Source: Pontibacter rufus (lineage in GTDB: Bacteria > Bacteroidota > Bacteroidia > Cytophagales > Hymenobacteraceae). Taken from it: 64,000 bases of DNA. Position 1 is the first letter of the stretch. Each line of letters starts with the position of its first letter. The notes beneath the pieces are model-generated. The model was not told the DNA's origin, did not search any database, and saw only the letters and a program-made list of their open reading frames with translations. This document shows positions 58,653 through 64,000 of the stretch, one piece after another. Made by a program: the position numbers and the translations under genes. The stretch lies in NCBI RefSeq assembly GCF_015694705.1, contig NZ_JADQDR010000009.1, forward strand, positions 62,001-126,000, given 5' to 3'.

Positions 58653-60062
58653 ATGTATATGAAGCAAATTTTTATCAAAACGGGTAAAGTCGCTGCCGCA
58701 GTGGTTATTTTTTCTGCCGCTATACTTACAGGCTGCGAGAAAGAAGAGTTTTTAGAGGAACAGCCTCTGGCAGCATCGCAGGAAATGCAGGCAGCAGGAG
58801 CAAAGCAAAACTTTGTGCCAAACGAAGTGCTGATAAAATTTAAAGCAGGCGCTTCGGAAAAGGGCAGGGCTGCGGCACTCGCCCATATCGGCGGCCATGT
58901 AAAGGAAAAGATTTTGACAAAAATGATGGAGCGCTTCGGCGACAGGGAAGGCTGGGTGCTAGTGCATACACCTATGGCCGCGCTGGAAGCAATCGGTAAA
59001 ATGAAAGGCGCCGCCGAAATAGAGTTCGCCGAGCCCAACTATATCTATCAGCATTGTGCTACATCCACAGACACCTATTACACCAAAGGCTCTTTGTGGG
59101 GTATGTATGGCAGCCGCACGAAGCCGGCTAACAAGTATGGCAGCGGGGCTGCTACGGCATGGGCAGCAGGGCACACGGGCGCGGCCTCGGTGGTGGTGGG
59201 TATCATTGATGAAGGATTTCAGTATACGCACCCGGATCTTTCCGGGCAGGTATGGACAAACCCCTATGATCCGTTTGATGGCCTGGATAACGACGGGAAT
59301 GGCTACGTGGATGATGTGCATGGCTGGGACTTCGACGGCAACAACTGCGGCGTGTATGACGGCGGTACCACCGGAAACCTGGATGATCACGGCACGCATG
59401 TAGCCGGTACCATCGGCGCTAGAAGCAACGGAAGCGGCGTAGTGGGCATTAACTGGAAGGTAACCATGATTTCCTGTAAGTTCATGGGCCGCGACGGCGG
59501 CACAACGGCCAACGCGGTGAAAGCAGTAGACTACCTGACAGACCTGAAAACCCGCCATGGCATGAACATTGTGGCCAGCAACAACTCCTGGGGCGGGGGC
59601 GGCTATTCGCAGGCGCTGTACGATGCCGTAAAGCGGGCCAACAGCAAAGAAATCTTGTTTGTGGCAGCAGCAGGCAATGGCGGCAGCGACAATGCCGGTG
59701 ATAACAACGACGCTGTGGCGAGCTATCCATCCGGCATCGATCTGCCGAACGTGATTGCCGTAGCGGCCATTACGTCTTCGGGCACTAAATCTTCTTTCTC
59801 AAACTATGGCGCTAAAACGGTGGATATCGGCGCGCCGGGCTCTGGTATTTACTCCACAACGGCTTACAAAACCTACTCATCTTACAGCGGTACGTCTATG
59901 GCTGCGCCACACGTAACCGGAGGTGTGGCCCTGTATGCGTCCAGGCACCCCGGCGCGACAGCCGCCACCATCAAAGCGGCCCTCATGAGCAGCGCCATTC
60001 CAACGTCTTCGCTGTCCGGCAAGTGCGTGTCCGGTGGCCGGCTGAACCTGAGCGGATTTTAA
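58653..60062 (+). CDS. S8 family serine peptidase (subtilase) lipoprotein
   Basis: A 469-residue secreted lipoprotein protease. Lipobox LTGC with Cys28 follows a signal peptide; an inhibitor-I9-like propeptide follows (NEVLIKFKAGASEKGRAAALAHIG), and then the catalytic domain with Asp186 (IIDEG), His246 (DDHGTHVAGT), oxyanion Asn (ASNNSWGGGG) and Ser415 (YSGTSMAAPHVTGG). Probably attached to the cell surface or periplasm. A good terminator follows. Confidence 0.95.
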   Translation: MYMKQIFIKTGKVAAAVVIFSAAILTGCEKEEFLEEQPLAASQEMQAAGAKQNFVPNEVLIKFKAGASEKGRAAALAHIGGHVKEKILTKMMERFGDREGWVLVHTPMAALEAIGKMKGAAEIEFAEPNYIYQHCATSTDTYYTKGSLWGMYGSRTKPANKYGSGAATAWAAGHTGAASVVVGIIDEGFQYTHPDLSGQVWTNPYDPFDGLDNDGNGYVDDVHGWDFDGNNCGVYDGGTTGNLDDHGTHVAGTIGARSNGSGVVGINWKVTMISCKFMGRDGGTTANAVKAVDYLTDLKTRHGMNIVASNNSWGGGGYSQALYDAVKRANSKEILFVAAAGNGGSDNAGDNNDAVASYPSGIDLPNVIAVAAITSSGTKSSFSNYGAKTVDIGAPGSGIYSTTAYKTYSSYSGTSMAAPHVTGGVALYASRHPGATAATIKAALMSSAIPTSSLSGKCVSGGRLNLSGF

Positions 60063-60093
60063 AGCAGTTTTGGCGGCAAGCCATACAAGTAAT

Positions 60094-60127
60094 AAAAGCC
60101 GTTCCGGGTAAATCCGGGACGGCTTTT
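60094..60127. terminator. terminator between the subtilase and HNH genes
   Basis: AAAAGCCGTTCCGG pairs with CCGGGACGGCTTTT (60094-60107 with 60114-60127), followed by TTTA on the plus strand; 32 nt after the subtilase stop. Confidence 0.8.
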
Positions 60128-60166
60128 TTATGAAAGGGCAAAGGCTTTATACCTGGTTCAGGAAAG

Positions 60167-61060
60167 CTATAAATCCCGGTAGCCGCCTTTAAATACCTCG
60201 TTTACATGCCAGACCGTGAATTCCGGATCAGGGTAAAACGCTTTCTTTTGAGGCGGTTTGATGGACTTGCCGTGATGCTGCAGCAGCCATTCCGTTGCGC
60301 CCAGGCCATTTACCTCATCCGAAACCAGCATTCTGAGATCGGCATTTATCGTAAATGCACCCAAGTCGAATAGTTTGTGGTGGGTGGCGCAGAGGGCTAA
60401 ACCATTTACTTCCACATCAGGGCCGCCAGCCTGATGCCACATAATGTGTGCAGCCTCCAGCGCCAGTATTTTATGTCTTAGCCGAACGCCAAAACCGCAA
60501 ACGGCACATTGGTATTCGTAAGCTTTAAGTATACTTTCCCTGAAAAGCGGGTCCCGCTTTTTTACCTGCCTGAGAGCACTGCCGGATGAATTGGTCGTAA
60601 TATCCAGGCCAACAGCATCCAGGATGTCCTGGTGCAGCGTTTCCGGGAAATTTTGCTCCAGCAGCAACTCGGCTATACTTCTGAGCTGTTCGGGGCTTTG
60701 CTTTAGCTGTTGTGTGACTTCATCCGGGAATTTGCCTTTGATATTATTATTCCGGAGCTCTCTTGGGCTTGCATCACCTGCCGAATTTATTTGGAAGGGC
60801 TTATTAAATATCCAAATCCCATCATTAGATAACCTTGTAAATGGATAAAAAGGCCGAACATTGCTCCTTGGATGCCCGAAATCAAGTAGAAGTTCCTTCA
60901 ACTTTGGTTCTATACTTGTGTAAGGTATAAAACCTGTGTTTCCTCTCTGTATCTCTCCTAAAGCCAGCAACATCAGCAGCGGCTTATGCGGCGCACGTAT
61001 GCCTTTGCTCTTCCAGGTGTTGATGTTTTGGAATCGGGAAAGAAGGTCTTGGTCGGGCAT
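60167..61060 (-). CDS. HNH endonuclease resembling phosphorothioate-DNA-dependent restriction enzymes
   Basis: A 297-residue nuclease. The N-terminal two thirds (APHKPLLMLLALGEIQRG, FGHPRSNVRPFYPFTRL) resemble the sulfur-binding-domain proteins annotated as phosphorothioated-DNA-binding restriction endonucleases (SprMcrA-like; recollection). The C-terminal HNH domain has Cys185-x2-Cys188 (CAVCGFGV), LEAAHIMWHQ with His205, VNGLALCATHHKLFDLGAF with Asn219 and His227-228. No dnd or ssp modification genes are in the window. It is translationally coupled to another HNH gene (TGATG overlap). Restriction of foreign modified DNA is inferred. Confidence 0.85.
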   Translation of the reverse strand: MPDQDLLSRFQNINTWKSKGIRAPHKPLLMLLALGEIQRGNTGFIPYTSIEPKLKELLLDFGHPRSNVRPFYPFTRLSNDGIWIFNKPFQINSAGDASPRELRNNNIKGKFPDEVTQQLKQSPEQLRSIAELLLEQNFPETLHQDILDAVGLDITTNSSGSALRQVKKRDPLFRESILKAYEYQCAVCGFGVRLRHKILALEAAHIMWHQAGGPDVEVNGLALCATHHKLFDLGAFTINADLRMLVSDEVNGLGATEWLLQHHGKSIKPPQKKAFYPDPEFTVWHVNEVFKGGYRDL

Positions 61061-61836
61061 CAGGAAATAAATCTTTCGTTATTATGGTATTCTAAGAATT
61101 CTCTATCAGGCAAAAATTTAGAAGGTAAAATTATTTCTTTCTTATCGTATTTAAAGAAATATTCTCGCATCGTTTCTATACTCTTCTTCTGTTCTTTAAG
61201 AGAGGGAGAAATTCGAATCTTATAGTCTGGAGTAATAGTAAGAAGGCCTGTCTCAAATGCTTTGTCATGTAAAGCATTAATTGCTATTCCGTTTCTTGGA
61301 TTTAGACGATTGCTTTCATCTATACCCCATGGTTTTATATGCCCTGCAATCAATAAAGAAGCATTTTGCAGACCTGTTATACAACAAGTATAATTATAAG
61401 CAGCAAGAATAGTACGCCTGAAAAAGTTTTGATTAACTCTTACCTTCACCATCTGCTCTCTCGTTTTTCCTTCTCTCGGCAACTCTGCTTCATCAATATT
61501 ATTTATTACTTCAATAGTAGTATGTTCAAAAGATGCTCGTAGCTTTTCACTTTCGTAGGGCAACTTATCCCAATTTAGATAAAACTCGTTCCAGATTTCC
61601 TTATCTAACTTACTTGTATTTTGAGCCCCTTTTATTCCTCGTGCCTGCAAACTAGGATCTAGGCTGGCAAAGTTGACAAGTTTATAAGCAACAGAGCTTG
61701 GTGTTCTACCTATCAGTTGAGCTAAATGAATTACTTCAGAAGTATTTCTGTGAAGTTTCCCAAAGGAAAGCCTGCAGTATAAATTAATAGCTAAAATTAA
61801 CTCTTCTCTAGTCCAAAGATTCTGACCTTGCTTCAT
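61060..61836 (-). CDS. HNH endonuclease, upstream member of the coupled pair
   Basis: A 258-residue protein. The N-terminal region MKQGQNLWTREELILAINLYCRLSFGKLH, with SVAYKLVNFASLDP, resembles a conserved DNA-binding or restriction-type N-domain; the C-terminal HNH domain has YNYTCCITGLQN, IAGHIKPWGIDESNRLNPRNGIAINALHDKAFETG. It overlaps the next gene by one base (TGATG), so the two are co-translated. Its AT content is clearly higher than that of neighbours, which suggests transfer. ATG 61836 is preferred to 61854 because of the usual MKQG beginning. Confidence 0.85.
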   Translation of the reverse strand: MKQGQNLWTREELILAINLYCRLSFGKLHRNTSEVIHLAQLIGRTPSSVAYKLVNFASLDPSLQARGIKGAQNTSKLDKEIWNEFYLNWDKLPYESEKLRASFEHTTIEVINNIDEAELPREGKTREQMVKVRVNQNFFRRTILAAYNYTCCITGLQNASLLIAGHIKPWGIDESNRLNPRNGIAINALHDKAFETGLLTITPDYKIRISPSLKEQKKSIETMREYFFKYDKKEIILPSKFLPDREFLEYHNNERFIS

Positions 61837-61924
61837 TTTTAAGATAGAAGGCATTCATTACTGAAACAGAGCATAAGGTACTGAAATTTATATATGTCTG
61901 ATGAATTCATTTCGGAAAAAGAAA

Positions 61925-61945
61925 CCCGGTAGTTATAAAACCTCC
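61925..61945. repeat. half of an AAACCTCCCAGGTTT-type repeat
   Basis: AAAACCTCCCAGGTTT within this short stretch is imperfectly symmetric and resembles a repeat type seen in this phylum; only one arm is present here, between the HNH genes and the TelA operon. Confidence 0.3.
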
Positions 61946-62040
61946 CAGGTTTGCAAAGTACTGGGTATAACCCGACTGGATAGGCCTGTTCCGCGTATAG
62001 GGAATTAAAATCAATCTTCTGGGATAAAAGAACATCACAT

Positions 62041-62481
62041 ATGATAATTTTCTGGGTATTCGTTATAGGAGTATTATTGGGTTACATGTTTGGTCATTTT
62101 ATAAAACCAAACCTCCGCCTGCGGCAGGCCATACAGGAGGCTCGGAGCACCGCTGTAGCTGCGCTGAAAGAAGAAAACAAAGGTGTGTACCGCACCATCG
62201 TTACAGAGCAGAACCAGTCGTCGGAGCTGGTAGTGGAAGTAAGGGAACTGGCCGTAACCAGCGGCGGGCAGGTAAAAGTAGATTTTCTCAGCGCTTACTA
62301 TAAAAATCCGGCTTTCAGAACCAGGAAAGGAGAGGCCTTGCTGCGGGAAGTGCGCGATTTATTAGGAGATTACCTGCCTTTAACCGATATTGAATGGTAC
62401 GAAAAAACAGAGCGCCACGAGAACCTCAAAAAGCATCTGGGCGCGCTGGATGATCTGCACAAGCAACAATTTGGATCGTAA
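62041..62481 (+). CDS. membrane-anchored protein, first gene of the TelA operon
   Basis: A 146-residue protein with a single N-terminal membrane helix (MIIFWVFVIGVLLGYMFGHFI) and a soluble helical domain (RLRQAIQEARSTAVAALKEEN, WYEKTERHENLKKHLGALDDLH). No family recognised. It ends 4 nt before the TelA gene and is probably co-transcribed with it. Confidence 0.75.
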   Translation: MIIFWVFVIGVLLGYMFGHFIKPNLRLRQAIQEARSTAVAALKEENKGVYRTIVTEQNQSSELVVEVRELAVTSGGQVKVDFLSAYYKNPAFRTRKGEALLREVRDLLGDYLPLTDIEWYEKTERHENLKKHLGALDDLHKQQFGS

Positions 62482-62485
62482 AACC

Positions 62486-63571
62486 ATGGAAGAAACTAAC
62501 GCGCCGCTAACACAGGACAAAGAGCTGCAACAGCAAAGAGTTCTCGACCTCTCGAAAACCATAGATCCGGACAAACCCGAAAGCCTCACCAACTTCGGGG
62601 TGGAAACGCAACGCAAGCTGGGCTATTACTCTAACGAGTTGCTGACGAAGGTAAAAGCAAAGGACTCGGGCGATGTAGGTGCTGCCATTAACGAGCTTCT
62701 GGCCCAGATAAACATGATCAAGGTAGACGAACAGGAAAAGGGAGGCATGTTTTCCCGCCTGCCGTTCGTGAAGAAAATAAAAGACCGGTCACAGCGCATT
62801 GCCAGCCAGTATAACTCCGTTTCCGAGAATGTGGATGACGTGGTTATTAAGCTGGAAAAAACAAGGCAAGGCATCCTGAAGGATTCGACCAGCCTGGAAG
62901 TAATGTTTAAGCAGGCAGTGGAATACATCCATGAAGTGCGTGCCGTAATTGCTGCCGGTAAACTGAAGATAGAGGAAATTGATAGCGAAATGATTCCGAA
63001 GCTGCAGACCCAGGTAGAAGAAAGCGGGCAGGATGAGCTGACCGTGCAGCGCCTCAGCGACATGATAGCTTTTAAAGACCGCCTGGAGAAAAAGGTGCAT
63101 GACCTGACGCTTTCCCATACCATCGCCACGCAGTCGATGCCGCAGATCCGGATGATCCAGACGACAAACGATGTGCTGGCCCAGAAGATACAGAACTCCA
63201 TTGTAACTGTTATACCTGTATGGCGCCAGCAGGTGGCCATTGCACTTGGCCTGGAGAAGCAGCGCAAGGCATTGGAAATTCAGAAAAAAGTAACCGACAC
63301 TACCAACGAGATGCTGCTCAAAAACGCGCAGCTGCTGAAAACCAATGTGGTAAATGCCGCCAAAGAAAACGAACGCGGCATAGTGGACGTGGACACTCTG
63401 AAAAAAGTAAACCGCGATATGGTGGAGACGCTGGATGCCGTACTGAAAATATCGGAAGAAGGAAGCAAGAAAAGGTTGGAAGCCGTGAAAGAACTGGCTG
63501 CGGTGCAGGAAGAACTAAACAGCAAGATAATCGGCACCTTCGGCAAGTCGAAACAAATTGAAATGGAATGA
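62486..63571 (+). CDS. TelA family (toxic anion resistance) protein
   Basis: A 361-residue soluble, mostly helical protein of the TelA/KlaA family (PF05816), members of which are tied to tellurite and other stress resistance. The segments TNFGVETQRKLGYYSNELL, FFVKKIKDRSQRIASQYNSVSENVDDVVIKLEKTRQGILKDS-like and LEKKVHDLTLSHTIATQSMPQIRMIQ follow the family pattern. ATG 62486 (MEETNAPLTQ) is preferred to the longer open frame at 62390, which overlaps the upstream gene. It is the second of four overlapping genes. Confidence 0.93.
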   Translation: MEETNAPLTQDKELQQQRVLDLSKTIDPDKPESLTNFGVETQRKLGYYSNELLTKVKAKDSGDVGAAINELLAQINMIKVDEQEKGGMFSRLPFVKKIKDRSQRIASQYNSVSENVDDVVIKLEKTRQGILKDSTSLEVMFKQAVEYIHEVRAVIAAGKLKIEEIDSEMIPKLQTQVEESGQDELTVQRLSDMIAFKDRLEKKVHDLTLSHTIATQSMPQIRMIQTTNDVLAQKIQNSIVTVIPVWRQQVAIALGLEKQRKALEIQKKVTDTTNEMLLKNAQLLKTNVVNAAKENERGIVDVDTLKKVNRDMVETLDAVLKISEEGSKKRLEAVKELAAVQEELNSKIIGTFGKSKQIEME

Positions 63572-63750
63572 TGGCGAACAGGAAAGAACGATATACTGCG
63601 ACTTCCGGGCGCCTGCTGACCCGCGAGCAGGAAGCTATTCTGGATTTGTATATTGAAAAGCTGGACGTCAGCTTTCGAGAGCTAAAGGCAGCCGATGCAG
63701 TGCAGGTTGAAATAGAAACGGAGCATCTTAAAAAGATATTAGGTAAATGA
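63568..63750 (+). CDS. 60-residue protein in the TelA operon, unknown function
   Basis: A short soluble protein (MMANRKERYTATSGRLLTREQ to EHLKKILGK), helical by appearance. It overlaps both neighbours by 4 nt (ATGA), which points to translational coupling. The ATG could be 63568 or 63571. No relative recognised. Confidence 0.7.
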   Translation: MMANRKERYTATSGRLLTREQEAILDLYIEKLDVSFRELKAADAVQVEIETEHLKKILGK

Positions 63751-64000
63751 TAAAGCTTTTGCGGATGCTATTTGGGCTGAACGGGGTAACCGGCAACAGA
63801 ACCGTGGCAGGCAGCCCCGACAGCATAGATGTGAAGGAACTGCCTTATCTCAGCGAATCGAACAGGCGTCTGGCCGCCTTGCAGGAACTGTATACCCGCT
63901 ACAAAAACACACCGCACGCGCACAAGCTGCTGGCTGTGTATGACAAAACAAAGCGCATTCACCAGTACCTGCTGAATCAGAAAAAAGGGCACGCGCTGGA
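63747..64000 (+). CDS. unknown protein, 3' end outside window
   Basis: The frame opens ATGATAAAG with the TGA of the previous gene overlapped (ATGA) and remains open for 84 residues to the window edge (MIKLLRMLFGLNGVTGNRT, then YLSESNRRLAALQELYTRY). It is soluble-looking with a helical middle. It is the fourth gene of the TelA operon; function is not visible. Confidence 0.7.
   Translation, partial: MIKLLRMLFGLNGVTGNRTVAGSPDSIDVKELPYLSESNRRLAALQELYTRYKNTPHAHKLLAVYDKTKRIHQYLLNQKKGHAL

Overview
The window looks like chromosomal DNA of a Bacteroidota member, most likely a Cytophagales/Hymenobacteraceae relative of Pontibacter (inference; no rRNA gene is present to confirm it). Support comes from a large secreted protein with a type IX secretion (type B, gliding-motility-type) C-terminal domain, Bacteroidota-type promoters (TTTG/TTG, about 19-20 nt, TAnnTTTG), a fused isobutyryl-CoA mutase, LytS/LytTR two-component genes, and families typical of this group (SIMPL, M61, DUF2147, OmpA with PD40 repeats). 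I see no tRNA, rRNA, CRISPR array, transposase or prophage.

Layout. 0-12 kb: an amino-acid permease running off the left edge, kup, a DedA protein, dapA, a LytTR/LytS pair, an ABC-2 exporter pair and ligA. 12-25 kb: an 0.9-kb gene-free stretch, a secreted protein, an orphan cytochrome oxidase subunit III, the T9SS cargo protein, a GreA-like factor, a DUF2147 protein, a strong candidate for an unannotated structured RNA at 19.35-19.66 kb, an NlpC/P60 peptidase, an M61 peptidase, a SIMPL protein, and two paralogous small proteins flanking the last two. 25-33 kb: glutamate-type dehydrogenase, an FKBP isomerase, and a TetR-TolC-EmrA-EmrB tripartite efflux operon with a readable promoter and operator. 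33-45 kb: icmF, lepA, a DUF4160/DUF2442 pair inserted before folD, queE, an OmpA-family protein and gltA. 45-62 kb: a Dam-type methylase convergent with a PD-(D/E)XK-like protein, a metallophosphoesterase, an emfourin/protealysin-type inhibitor-protease pair, an SDR, a POT peptide transporter, a MaoC hydratase, an aldo/keto reductase, a subtilase lipoprotein, and a coupled pair of HNH nucleases, one resembling phosphorothioate-DNA-dependent enzymes. 62-64 kb: a tightly overlapping operon with TelA, cut by the right edge.

Two DNA-level signals stand out. First, the 7-mer AAGTATA/TATACTT occurs far above chance in genes and spacers on both strands: I counted 17 in the first 10 kb where about 1.2 are expected. 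It is also found as inverted pairs inside hairpins. Second, there are long perfect palindromes between genes (29-bp, 27-bp and 26-bp arms), one of which has a diverged relative 20 kb away.

Most genes are ordinary housekeeping or envelope functions. The parts most likely to hold something new are the candidate RNA near 19.5 kb, the two-nuclease defence module near 61 kb, the methylase/nuclease pair near 46.5 kb, the TelA operon, and the repeated motif itself.
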